Below are positions 33,785 to 41,788 of a stretch of 64,000 bases of DNA, piece by piece; position 1 is the first letter of the stretch, and each line of letters begins with the position of its first letter. The notes under the pieces were generated by a model. The model did not search any database and was not told where the DNA came from. It saw only the letters and a program-made list of their open reading frames with translations. Origin of the DNA: JAPOXR01 sp964291445 (lineage in GTDB: Bacteria > Pseudomonadota > Alphaproteobacteria > Rhodobacterales > Rhodobacteraceae); contig OZ219862.1 in the NCBI GenBank assembly GCA_964291445.2, forward strand, positions 1,364,001 to 1,428,000, given 5' to 3'. Both the position numbers and the translations under genes were made by a program.

Positions 33785-34683
33785 CAGCCGATACCCCAGC
33801 TGTAGACGATGGCAGGTTCCGGCTCCCAGACCCTGGCCCCGTCAATTCCCGGCAGCATGGCCAGCGCCCGGAATTCCGAACCGAAGGCGACATAGTCCCC
33901 GGTCTCGGCAAGCACCGCCGGCTTGCACGCAATCGGGTCGCGCAATACCGCGAACCCGTCGGATGTGCCGGCAACGAATGTGTAGAAGCCATCGAGTTCG
34001 TCGGTGCAGCTCTCCAGCGCATCATGCAGTGAATCGCCGGCATCGAGCCGGCTGGTCACGAATGCTGCTGCAACCTCGGTGTCGTTCTCGGTCCGGAATT
34101 GCATCGCCAGGTGGCGCTGTAGCCGCTCCCGGAGACGGTTGTGGTTCGACAATGAGCCGTTATGCACCAGGCAGACATCGGTTCCGGTCGAAAACGGGTG
34201 CGAGCCGGCCGTGGTCACCGCGCTTTCGGTGGCCATCCGCGTATGTCCGACGGCGTGGCTTCCGGCCATCCGGTCGATGCCGAACCGCGAGACCACATCA
34301 TCCGGAAGGCCGGTCTCCTTGTAGATTTCCATCCTGCGACCGACACTCATGACCTGCATGCCTTCGCACTCGGCCTCGATAATCGCCCCGACTTCGGCAG
34401 GCGGTGCACCGGTGATGATGACGCAATGGGTATCGTTGCGGGTGAACTCCGCATCCGAGCCCGTCGCGGCACCGATCTTCCCGACCAGCCTGGCCCAGTC
34501 CATCTCCGGGTCCGGGCTGAAGGCGGTGATCCTCGTCTTGCCGTCATCATGCTGCCGGTAGATGGCAACGCCGGCGCTATCGGGGCCACGATCGGTCATT
34601 TCGATGAGCATCGGGGCAAACATGCTGCCAAGCCTCGACTCGAGGTCCCGGTTCTTCAGGAACAATCCGACGATTCCGCACAC
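33784..34683 (-). CDS. mgsA: N-methylglutamate synthase, class II amidotransferase subunit (MgsA)
   Basis: A 299-residue Ntn-type amidotransferase. The start is taken at the GTG of 34683, because this gives an N-terminal Cys directly after the initiator (Met-CGIVGLFLKNR), as the catalysis requires; an upstream ATG at 34707 would bury the Cys at position 10. GAGGG lies eight bases ahead. Other marks: MTDRGPDSAGVAIYRQ, GHTRMATESAVTTAGSHPF and LVHNGSLSNHNRLRERL. It should accept or hydrolyse the glutamine or gamma-glutamylmethylamide substrate and feed the FMN subunit. It is the first gene of mgsABC-gmaS. Confidence 0.88.
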   Translation of the reverse strand: MCGIVGLFLKNRDLESRLGSMFAPMLIEMTDRGPDSAGVAIYRQHDDGKTRITAFSPDPEMDWARLVGKIGAATGSDAEFTRNDTHCVIITGAPPAEVGAIIEAECEGMQVMSVGRRMEIYKETGLPDDVVSRFGIDRMAGSHAVGHTRMATESAVTTAGSHPFSTGTDVCLVHNGSLSNHNRLRERLQRHLAMQFRTENDTEVAAAFVTSRLDAGDSLHDALESCTDELDGFYTFVAGTSDGFAVLRDPIACKPAVLAETGDYVAFGSEFRALAMLPGIDGARVWEPEPAIVYSWGIG

Positions 34684-34915
34684 GGGAGCAGCCCTCGCAG
34701 CCAGCATTCGCCGCTACAATCTTTTTGTGCGGCTGTTTGTCAAGCTGAACCGTTCCGGCTCCGGGGGCGGCGAGCGCCAGAACGCATGCCATGGCATTGT
34801 CATGCATCCCGTGCCAGCGGTGCCTGATCGGCAATGCCGGTGGATGGGAGGTTCAAATCCGATTATGAAGGGGCACGCAACCGGTCGCGGCCATGAATGA
34901 CATGAGGGATTTCAA

Positions 34916-35548
34916 ATGACAGCAAGTGATGCACTGGCGAGCCAGGTCGAAGTCCTGCTCTACAAATGGGCCGGGAGCTGGGGCCCGTTCAAGGTCAGGA
35001 TTCCCTGCGGAGAATGTTCACTCACCCTGGATATCATCCAGGACACCTTCGAGAATGAACTCAGGGAGATTCCGATACGCTTCACGTTGCGCGAGTGGTT
35101 GTCCGAATGGTGGCGCCCCTTGCCCAGGGGTGGCTGGCACGCGCCAATTGTCATGGTTGACGGCAAGGTGGTCAGCCAGGGGAACGCTCTCAACCGGGGC
35201 GTGCTGACCGAGGCGGTGGTGAATGCCCATGTCAAGCGGTCGTCGCTGTCCGGAACCAAGCTGTTCGGCAAGGAGACCTGCCCGCATTGCGTTCGGGCAA
35301 AATCCTACCTGGAAGAGGCCGATATCGACTACAGCTACCGGGACGTGGTGAAGGAACCGCTGTCGCTCTACGAGATGCTGGCCCGGGTCAAGCCGATCGT
35401 CGGCCACAAGACCCCGATCACCGTTCCGCAGATCTGGATCGATGGCGATTATGTCGGCGGTGCCGATCAACTGGCACAGATCATCAGCCGGGAAGTCGAG
35501 CCGAATCCCGACCGCGGGCAATGCTCCCTGTCACCGGAGCGCCGGTAG
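34916..35548 (+). CDS. Two-domain thioredoxin-fold protein with C-terminal glutaredoxin
   Basis: A 210-residue protein. The C-terminal half is a clear glutaredoxin: KLFGKETCPHCVRAKSYLEE (CPHC active site near residue 125), then TVPQIWIDGDYVGGADQLA with the cis-Pro and glutathione site. The N-terminal half may be another thioredoxin-like fold with a CGEC motif (RIPCGECSLTLDII near residue 33) and a cis-Pro-like segment (HAPIVMVDGK). It is encoded between the mgs and mgd halves of the methylamine locus and divergent from mgsA, with GAGGG upstream. The 3' end overlaps the convergent AraC-type gene by 18 bases. Role unknown; it may protect or regulate thiols of the pathway enzymes. Confidence 0.83.
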   Translation: MTASDALASQVEVLLYKWAGSWGPFKVRIPCGECSLTLDIIQDTFENELREIPIRFTLREWLSEWWRPLPRGGWHAPIVMVDGKVVSQGNALNRGVLTEAVVNAHVKRSSLSGTKLFGKETCPHCVRAKSYLEEADIDYSYRDVVKEPLSLYEMLARVKPIVGHKTPITVPQIWIDGDYVGGADQLAQIISREVEPNPDRGQCSLSPERR

Positions 35549-36610
35549 TCGCTCACGGGGCGGGGGCTGGTGCCGGCTGAAGGGGGCCGAGCCACGCTGG
35601 CTGGCCGGCGGCTGCTCCTGCCCGACCCTTCCGGATCGCCTGAACGCGTCTCGACGGAACGCGGCTGGTGCCATGCCGTTGGCGGCGCTGAATACCCGCG
35701 AGAAATGTGACGAATCGGCAAAGCCGGTCGCCAGGGCGATATCGGTAATCGGCAGCGACGATCCGGTCAGCATCCGGGCGGCGGTCTCAAGGCGAAGCCT
35801 GCGGTAGAACTGCATGGCCGGAACACCGAGCTCGGCCGAGAACAGGCGGTTCAACTGGCGCGTGCCGATATCGGCCACCCTGGCAAGTTGCCGGAGCGAC
35901 AATGGCTCGGCGACATGGGTCTCCATGGCCTCGAGCGCATTCAGCACCGCCCGGTTGGCGGTGCCGTGGCGCTCGACCAGACCGGCCCGTTGCGGACGCT
36001 GCCAATGCCTGACTTCCGTGTGCATGAACCAGTCCGAGACCTGCTGCGCAAAACCGTGCCCGTGCTGCCCGGCAATCAGCCCATGCACCATGTCGAGCGG
36101 CGCCGTGCCGCCGGCACAGGTGATCCGGTTGCGATCGATGAGGTAGAGTGCCTGTTCGAGCAGGAGGTCCGGCATCAACTCCCGAAGTGCCGGGGCGTGC
36201 TCCCAGTGCACCGTCATTCGCCGGCCGGTCATCAGTCCGGCCAGCGCCAGGATCGCCGGGCCTCCCGAGATGCCGCCAATGGTCACGCCGGACCGGTCCA
36301 GCCTTCTGAGCCAGGCAAGGATTGACGACGGGTCGAAACCCAGCGGATCGCCGCCGGCAACGACCAGCATCAGGTCCAGTTCCGGCGCCGCCACGAGCGG
36401 AACCGCCGGGACCAGAACCCCGGAGGAACTGCATGCCGAATCTCCCGACACCGACAGGTTGCTGGTGCGAAAGAGCTCCCGACCGCCCAGGAGATTTGCC
36501 GCCCTGAGTGGCTCCACCGCACTGGCATAGGAAAGGAGGGCGAATCCGTCGATCAACAGGAACCCGATCCGGTACGGGCAGAAATTCGCAGATTTGTCCA
36601 TTTTACCCAT
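35531..36610 (-). CDS. GlxA-type AraC-family transcriptional regulator
   Basis: About 359 residues. The N-terminal 190 residues are a DJ-1/PfpI-like (class I amidotransferase-like) domain: RIGFLLIDGFALLSYASAVE and GGISGGPAILALAGLMTGRR. Its Cys nucleophile position is Gly-rich and lacks Cys, so it is a sensor and not an enzyme. The C-terminal HTH_18 domain shows LRQLARVADIGTRQLNRLF and ITDIALATGFADSSHFSRVF. GbdR, CdhR and GlxA, which control betaine, carnitine and related amine genes, share this layout. It lies divergent from mgdA with 76 bases between, so it probably activates mgd and perhaps mgs. ATG at 36610 is my choice; a TTG at 36631 is possible. Confidence 0.87.
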   Translation of the reverse strand: MGKMDKSANFCPYRIGFLLIDGFALLSYASAVEPLRAANLLGGRELFRTSNLSVSGDSACSSSGVLVPAVPLVAAPELDLMLVVAGGDPLGFDPSSILAWLRRLDRSGVTIGGISGGPAILALAGLMTGRRMTVHWEHAPALRELMPDLLLEQALYLIDRNRITCAGGTAPLDMVHGLIAGQHGHGFAQQVSDWFMHTEVRHWQRPQRAGLVERHGTANRAVLNALEAMETHVAEPLSLRQLARVADIGTRQLNRLFSAELGVPAMQFYRRLRLETAARMLTGSSLPITDIALATGFADSSHFSRVFSAANGMAPAAFRRDAFRRSGRVGQEQPPASQRGSAPFSRHQPPPRERLPALR

Positions 36611-36686
36611 GTTTTTGTCTCTTTCAGACAAGACATACCGGATCAGATCCGGAATGTGAATGCCGGTTTGCAGATGATGGCTCCTG

Positions 36687-37934
36687 ATGCGCTACTCGGC
36701 CTGGAAAATCTTCACGCAGGGACTCACCGGAAACCGGGGGTGGGAAAGGCTGTGGCGTGACCCGGAGCCGAAACCGGAATATGACGTGATCATCGTTGGC
36801 AGTGGCCACGGCATGGCTGCCGCCTATTACCTGGCCAGCGTCTACGGCATCCGCAACGTGGCGGTGCTCGAGAAGGGATGGCTGGGCTCCGGCAATACCG
36901 GGCGAAACACCACAATCATTCGCTCGAACTACCTGCTCCCGGACAACGAGCCCTTCTACGAGTTCTCCCTGAAGCTGTGGGAGGGGTTGGAGCAGGATTT
37001 CAACTTCAATGCCATGGTATCGCAGCGGGGCATCCTGAACCTGTTTCACTCCGACCCGCAGCGCGATGCCGCCGCTCGACGCGGCAACGCGATGATGCTG
37101 GCCGGGGCCGACGCGGTGCTGCTCGACGAGGATGGAATCAGGAAGATGTGTCCCTGGCTGGATTACGACAATGCCAGGTTCCCGGTGAAGGGGGCGCTGT
37201 GGCAGCCCCGGGGCGGGACGGTTCGCCATGATGCCGTTTCCTGGGGCTATGCCAGGGGCGCCAGCAGGCTCGGCGTCGACATCATCCAGAATTGCGAGGT
37301 GACCGGCTTTGACATCCAGGATGGCACCTGCCGCGGGGTGGAGACCAGCCGGGGCCGGATCGGTGCCGGCAAGGTTGCGGTCTGCGTGGCCGGTTCGTCC
37401 GGCAAGGTCATGGCCCGGGCCGGCATGCGCCTGCCAATTGAATCGCATGTCCTGCAGGCGTTCGTCACCGAGGGGCTGAAGCCGGTCCTGCCTGGCGTGA
37501 TTACCTTTGGCGCCGGGCATTTCTATGTCAGCCAATCCGACAAGGGCGGCCTCGTATTCGGCGGCGACCTCGACGGCTACAATTCCTATGCCCAGCGGGG
37601 AAATCTCCCGGTGGTGGAGGATGTCTGCGAAGGCGGAATGGCGATCATGCCCTTCATCGGCCGGGCCCGGTTGCTGCGAATGTGGGGAGGGCTGATGGAC
37701 ATGTCGATGGATGGCTCGCCCTTCATTGACCGCACCCATATTGACGGCCTCTACTTCAACGGTGGCTGGTGCTACGGCGGGTTCAAGGCAACCCCCGCTT
37801 CCGGCTACTGCACGGCGCATTTGCTGGCCCGGGACGAGCCACATCCCTGCGCCACCGGCTTTCGTCTTGACCGGTTCAGCCGCGGCCGGATCATCGACGA
37901 GAAGGGCGTCGGCGCCCAGCCCAACCTGCATTGA
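36687..37934 (+). CDS. mgdA: N-methylglutamate dehydrogenase subunit A / sarcosine oxidase beta-like
   Basis: A 415-residue flavoprotein of the SoxB family. FAD-binding region VIIVGSGHGMAAAYYLASV (about residues 34-52), then LGSGNTGRNTTIIRSNYLL, the loop carrying the flavin contact, and GGLVFGGDLDGYNSYAQRGN, MWGGLMDMSMDGSPFIDRTH and NGGWCYGGFKATPASGYC at the C-terminus. It should oxidise the secondary amine N-methylglutamate (or sarcosine) in a heterotetramer with the next three genes. The order A-B-C-D equals soxBDAG. The context with gmaS and mgsABC argues for N-methylglutamate. Fourteen bases separate it from the next gene. Confidence 0.85.
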   Translation: MRYSAWKIFTQGLTGNRGWERLWRDPEPKPEYDVIIVGSGHGMAAAYYLASVYGIRNVAVLEKGWLGSGNTGRNTTIIRSNYLLPDNEPFYEFSLKLWEGLEQDFNFNAMVSQRGILNLFHSDPQRDAAARRGNAMMLAGADAVLLDEDGIRKMCPWLDYDNARFPVKGALWQPRGGTVRHDAVSWGYARGASRLGVDIIQNCEVTGFDIQDGTCRGVETSRGRIGAGKVAVCVAGSSGKVMARAGMRLPIESHVLQAFVTEGLKPVLPGVITFGAGHFYVSQSDKGGLVFGGDLDGYNSYAQRGNLPVVEDVCEGGMAIMPFIGRARLLRMWGGLMDMSMDGSPFIDRTHIDGLYFNGGWCYGGFKATPASGYCTAHLLARDEPHPCATGFRLDRFSRGRIIDEKGVGAQPNLH

Positions 37935-37948
37935 CCGGAGGCAGCTGA

Positions 37949-38236
37949 ATGATCATCAATCATCCCCTGCTTGGCCGGCGCGACGCCGCCGAATTCGTCT
38001 ATCTCGGCGATGCGAGCCTGATCGAGCGGCCCGACCGCAACGACCCGGATGCCGCCGGGAAGTTCCACGAACATGTCTATTTGCGCGACAACCCGGAGGG
38101 CGAGCACCGGGAACTCTGGTACCACGAGCAGGGTGACCGGTCCTGGCTGGTGGTGACCCGAAACACCGCCACCCACGAAATCATCCGGGTCGAACTGGCG
38201 CGGGACGTGGCCATCGCCCAGGGACGAGCGAAATGA
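37949..38236 (+). CDS. mgdB: N-methylglutamate dehydrogenase subunit B / SoxD-like, without zinc ligands
   Basis: A 95-residue protein. It keeps the SoxD core (AEFVYLGDASLIERP near residue 14, HVYLRDNPEGEHRELWYHEQ near 45, SWLVVTRNTATHEI). In sarcosine oxidase SoxD, a CPxCG motif at the start and a Cys near residue 63 bind zinc. Here the first is NHPLLGRRD and the second is HEQGDRSW, with no Cys in the entire protein. So the zinc site is lost, which I believe is a feature of the N-methylglutamate dehydrogenase branch. Its stop overlaps the ATG of mgdC (ATGA). Confidence 0.82.
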   Translation: MIINHPLLGRRDAAEFVYLGDASLIERPDRNDPDAAGKFHEHVYLRDNPEGEHRELWYHEQGDRSWLVVTRNTATHEIIRVELARDVAIAQGRAK

Positions 38237-41178
38237 CCCAGCCCTTTCGCATCGATCCGGCCAGATGCGCCGGTGCCGAGATCCGGTTTTCCTTCAACAA
38301 CCGGCACTACACCGGACATGAAGGCGACACGCTGGCCGCCGCCCTGCTGGCCAACGGCCAAAGGCTGGTTGGCCGGTCCTTCAAGTACCACCGGCCGCGG
38401 GGGATATTCACCGCCGGCCCGGAGGAGCCGAACGCGTTGGTCGAATTGCGAAACGGTGCCTTCCGCGAGCCCAATACCAGGGCCACCATTGCTGAACTCT
38501 TCGATGGCCTCGCCGCCTTCAGCCAGAATCATCGCCTGTCGCTGGAGCATGACCTGTTGGCGGTCAACGATCTCCTGTCGCCCTTCCTGTCGGCAGGGTT
38601 CTACTACAAGACCTTCATGTGGCCGAAATCATTCTGGGAAAAATTCTACGAGCCGATGATCCGCTCGGCGGCCGGCCTTGGGCGGCTGTCGATGCTGGCC
38701 GACCCCGACAGCTACGACAAGGGGTTCCTCCATTGCGACATTCTGGTGGTGGGAGCTGGTCCGGCCGGGCTGTCGGCGGCACTGGCATCCGCCCGCAGCG
38801 GTGCCAGGGTGATACTTGCCGACGAGGATTTTCGTCTCGGTGGCCGGCTGAACTCGGAGACACTGGACGTTGATGGCCAGCCGGGAGCCGACTGGGCCGA
38901 CGGCATCGTTCGGGAACTCTGCTCGATGCCAAATGTGCGGGTCCTGTCGCGATGCTGCGTCTACGGCGCCTTTGATCACGGCATTTTCGGGGCACTTGAA
39001 CGCCAGACCGATCACCTGGCCGATTCAGGTGGCAAGCCGCGGCAAATCCTGTGGCGCATCTATACGCGCCAGTCGATTGTCTGCGCCGGCGCCACCGAGC
39101 GTCCGATCGCCTTCCCTGGCAATGACCGGCCCGGCGTGATGCTTGCCGGTGCCGTTCGCAGCTACCTGAACCGCCACGGGGTCGCCTGCGGGTCGCGGGT
39201 GGCGGTCTTTGCCAATAATGGCGACGCAAGGCGCACTGCCTCCGACCTGTCTGCAGCCGGGATCGACGTGGCGGCAATCGTCGAGCCGGTAGACCTTCCG
39301 GAGCCGGCCAGCCTGCCCTCCGGCCTGCGCCGGTTCAGCTCCGCGGTCGCCGGCACATCCGGGCGCAAACAGCTGAAATCCATCCGTCTTGCCGATGGCA
39401 CCACCCTGCAGGTGGACTGCCTTGCAGTGTCCGGCGGGTGGAGCCCGAATGTTCACCTGACCTGCCATTTGCGGGGCCGGCCGGTCTGGAACGAGCGCAT
39501 AGCCGCCTTTGTTCCCGGCGGTGACCTGTCGAAGGGGATGCAGGTTGCCGGCGCCGCCCGGGGATCCCTCGATACCGCCTCCTGCATCCGGGACGGCATT
39601 GCCGCCGGGACGGCGGCAGCCGAGCAGACCGGGTTTGCGCCGGTGAAAATGGATGTGCCGACAACCCCGGAGGAGGCTGGCGGCGTCGTTCCGTTCTGGC
39701 GGGTGAAGGGCGCGGGCGGCCGGGCCTGGGTCGACCAGCAGAATGACGTGACCGTCAAGGACATCCAGGTATCCTTCCGGGAAGGGATGCAGGCGGTCGA
39801 ACATCTCAAGCGATACACGACGCTGGGCATGGCGACCGACCAGGGCAAGACCGCAAACGTGCTGGGGCTGGCCATCATGGCCGAACTGACCGGCAAGCCG
39901 ATCGAGGAGACCGGGACGACGATTTTCCGCCCACCCTATACACCGGTGCCCATCGGGGCGTTTGCCGGCCGCTCGCGGGGCCGCGACTTCCGGCCGTACC
40001 GGCTGACTCCCAGCCATGGCTGGGCGGAAAGACGGGGCGCCGTCTTCGTGGAGGCCGGAAGCTGGCTGCGGGCCCAGTGGTTCCCGGTTGCCGGTGAGAC
40101 GCGCTGGCGGCAAAGCGTCGATCGCGAGGTGCTGGCAACCCGCAATTCGGTGGGCATCTGCGATGTCACCACGCTCGGCAAGATCGACATCCAGGGAAGG
40201 GATGCCGGCGAATTCATCAACCGGATCTATTGCAACGGCATGTCGACCCTGGCAGTCGGCAAGGTCAGGTACGGCCTTATGCTGCGCGAGGACGGCATTG
40301 CCTATGATGACGGCACCACTGCCAGGTTGTCGGAGACTCACTACGTGATGACCACGACCACGGCCAACGCGGTGCTGGTGTTCCGGCAGATGGAATTCGC
40401 CCGGCAATGCCTGTGGCCCGGGCTCGACGTGCATGTGATCTCGGCGACGGATGGCTGGGCGCAATTTGCCGTTGCCGGACCCAATTCAAGGGCGCTTCTG
40501 CAGAAGATCGTCGATACGGAACACGACATCTCGAACGAGGCCTTCCCCTTCATGGCTTGCAGCGAGCTGACCGTCTGCGGCGGCACCGCCGCCAGGCTGT
40601 TCAGGATCTCCTTCTCCGGCGAACTGGCATACGAGATTGCCGTCCCGGCCCGCTACGGCGGCTCGATGATGGACGCGCTGATGGCGGCGGGCGAGGAGTT
40701 CGAGGCCGTGCCCTATGGAACCGAGGCGCTGGGCGTGATGCGCATCGAGAAGGGCCATGCCGCCGGCAACGAGATCAACGGGCAGACCACGGCGCGAAAT
40801 CTTGGCCTGGGAAGAATGGTATCGCAGAAGAAGGACAGCATCGGCAACACCCTCTGCCTGCGTCCGGAACTGAACGAGGATGAGGTCGTGGAACTGGTCG
40901 GCTTCAGGCCGGTCGATCGCGGCCGGGAGTTGCGGGCAGGTGCCCATTTCCTGGCCCCCGGCGCCGCCGAGACCATGGACAACGACCAGGGCTGGATGTC
41001 CTCGGTGGCCTGGTCACCGATGCTCGAACACCATATCGGCCTCGGTTTCATTCGCCGGGGCTCGCAGCGACTCGGCGAGGTGGTGGTGGCTGCCGACCCG
41101 CTACGCGGCAGTCGCATCGATGTCGAAATCGTGTCGCCGCATTTCTTCGATCCGCAGGGAGACCGGCTCCGTGGCTGA
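38233..41178 (+). CDS. mgdC: N-methylglutamate dehydrogenase subunit C / sarcosine oxidase alpha-like
   Basis: A 981-residue three-domain protein like SoxA. Residues 15-95 are an Fer2_4-type fold without cluster cysteines (TGHEGDTLAAALLANGQRLV, GRSFKYHRPRGIFTAGPEEP). Residues 165-480 hold the dinucleotide-binding part (CDILVVGAGPAGLSAALASA). From about 590 it is GcvT-like: RNSVGICDVTTLGKIDIQGR and ISFSGELAYEIAVPARYG. The GcvT domain would pass the released one-carbon unit to tetrahydrofolate as methylene-THF. Translation is coupled with mgdB (ATGA) and mgdD (8-base overlap). Confidence 0.87.
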   Translation: MTQPFRIDPARCAGAEIRFSFNNRHYTGHEGDTLAAALLANGQRLVGRSFKYHRPRGIFTAGPEEPNALVELRNGAFREPNTRATIAELFDGLAAFSQNHRLSLEHDLLAVNDLLSPFLSAGFYYKTFMWPKSFWEKFYEPMIRSAAGLGRLSMLADPDSYDKGFLHCDILVVGAGPAGLSAALASARSGARVILADEDFRLGGRLNSETLDVDGQPGADWADGIVRELCSMPNVRVLSRCCVYGAFDHGIFGALERQTDHLADSGGKPRQILWRIYTRQSIVCAGATERPIAFPGNDRPGVMLAGAVRSYLNRHGVACGSRVAVFANNGDARRTASDLSAAGIDVAAIVEPVDLPEPASLPSGLRRFSSAVAGTSGRKQLKSIRLADGTTLQVDCLAVSGGWSPNVHLTCHLRGRPVWNERIAAFVPGGDLSKGMQVAGAARGSLDTASCIRDGIAAGTAAAEQTGFAPVKMDVPTTPEEAGGVVPFWRVKGAGGRAWVDQQNDVTVKDIQVSFREGMQAVEHLKRYTTLGMATDQGKTANVLGLAIMAELTGKPIEETGTTIFRPPYTPVPIGAFAGRSRGRDFRPYRLTPSHGWAERRGAVFVEAGSWLRAQWFPVAGETRWRQSVDREVLATRNSVGICDVTTLGKIDIQGRDAGEFINRIYCNGMSTLAVGKVRYGLMLREDGIAYDDGTTARLSETHYVMTTTTANAVLVFRQMEFARQCLWPGLDVHVISATDGWAQFAVAGPNSRALLQKIVDTEHDISNEAFPFMACSELTVCGGTAARLFRISFSGELAYEIAVPARYGGSMMDALMAAGEEFEAVPYGTEALGVMRIEKGHAAGNEINGQTTARNLGLGRMVSQKKDSIGNTLCLRPELNEDEVVELVGFRPVDRGRELRAGAHFLAPGAAETMDNDQGWMSSVAWSPMLEHHIGLGFIRRGSQRLGEVVVAADPLRGSRIDVEIVSPHFFDPQGDRLRG

Positions 41179-41740
41179 CCTCACACTTGTTTGCGAGCCC
41201 TTCCTGGGCGGCTATCGCCAAGAGTTTCCGGGGGCCCTTCTCGAGGAGATGACGGAGCTGTCGATGGTATCGGTCGCCTGCCCCCTGGGCGGGCACGACC
41301 GGCTGGCAACGGCGATCCGGTCGGCATGGTCGGCAGAATTGCCGGCGGCGGGCCGGTCCAGCCTCATCGCCGATGGCCGCATCCGCATCTTCAACATGTC
41401 TCCCGACCAGTTTCTTGTCCTTGCCTGGGACGGCACCGATTTGTCGGCCGATTCGGTGCACGGGATGCTGGGCAATACCGGCTACTACACAGATCAGTCC
41501 GATAGCTGGGTGGCACTGCGGCTGGCCGGGCCCGTTGCGGTCGCGGCGCTGGAGCGGATCTGCCCGATTGACCTCGACCCCGCCATATTCACGCCCGGCT
41601 CGACCGCCCGCACGGCGATGGAACACATGGGCGCGGTGATCCACAAGCTGGACGAGGGTGATTTCGTGCTGTTGTCGGCGAGCTCATCGGCCCGGTCATT
41701 CCTGCACGCCGTCGAGACCTCGATCCGCAACATATCCTGA
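41171..41740 (+). CDS. mgdD: N-methylglutamate dehydrogenase subunit D / SoxG-like
   Basis: A 189-residue SoxG-type subunit: VACPLGGHDRLATAIRSA, IRIFNMSPDQFLVLAWDG, LRLAGPVAVAALERICPIDL, FTPGSTARTAMEHMGAVIHK. The GcvT-like fold is weakly recognisable, as usual for gamma subunits. The GTG at 41171 is taken as start because it overlaps the mgdC stop by eight bases, in line with the other overlaps here. It closes the mgdABCD operon and converges on the TPP enzyme gene with 48 bases between. Confidence 0.83.
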   Translation: MADLTLVCEPFLGGYRQEFPGALLEEMTELSMVSVACPLGGHDRLATAIRSAWSAELPAAGRSSLIADGRIRIFNMSPDQFLVLAWDGTDLSADSVHGMLGNTGYYTDQSDSWVALRLAGPVAVAALERICPIDLDPAIFTPGSTARTAMEHMGAVIHKLDEGDFVLLSASSSARSFLHAVETSIRNIS

Positions 41741-41788
41741 CCGCGACTGGGCACCCAACACCTGCCCCGGTCATGACCATGCCGCCGG

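Noticed and set aside
34845..34885. T-loop-like sequence GGTTCAAATCC suggesting a tRNA
   Set aside because: The flanking bases do not form a T-stem, and there is no acceptor or anticodon arm.
39025..40464. 479-codon minus-strand frame
   Set aside because: Antisense shadow of mgdC, which has strong domain support.
36687..41740. Plain sarcosine oxidase soxBDAG
   Set aside because: Possible from domain content, but gmaS and mgsABC alongside and the missing SoxD zinc ligands favour N-methylglutamate dehydrogenase. Kept as the alternative.
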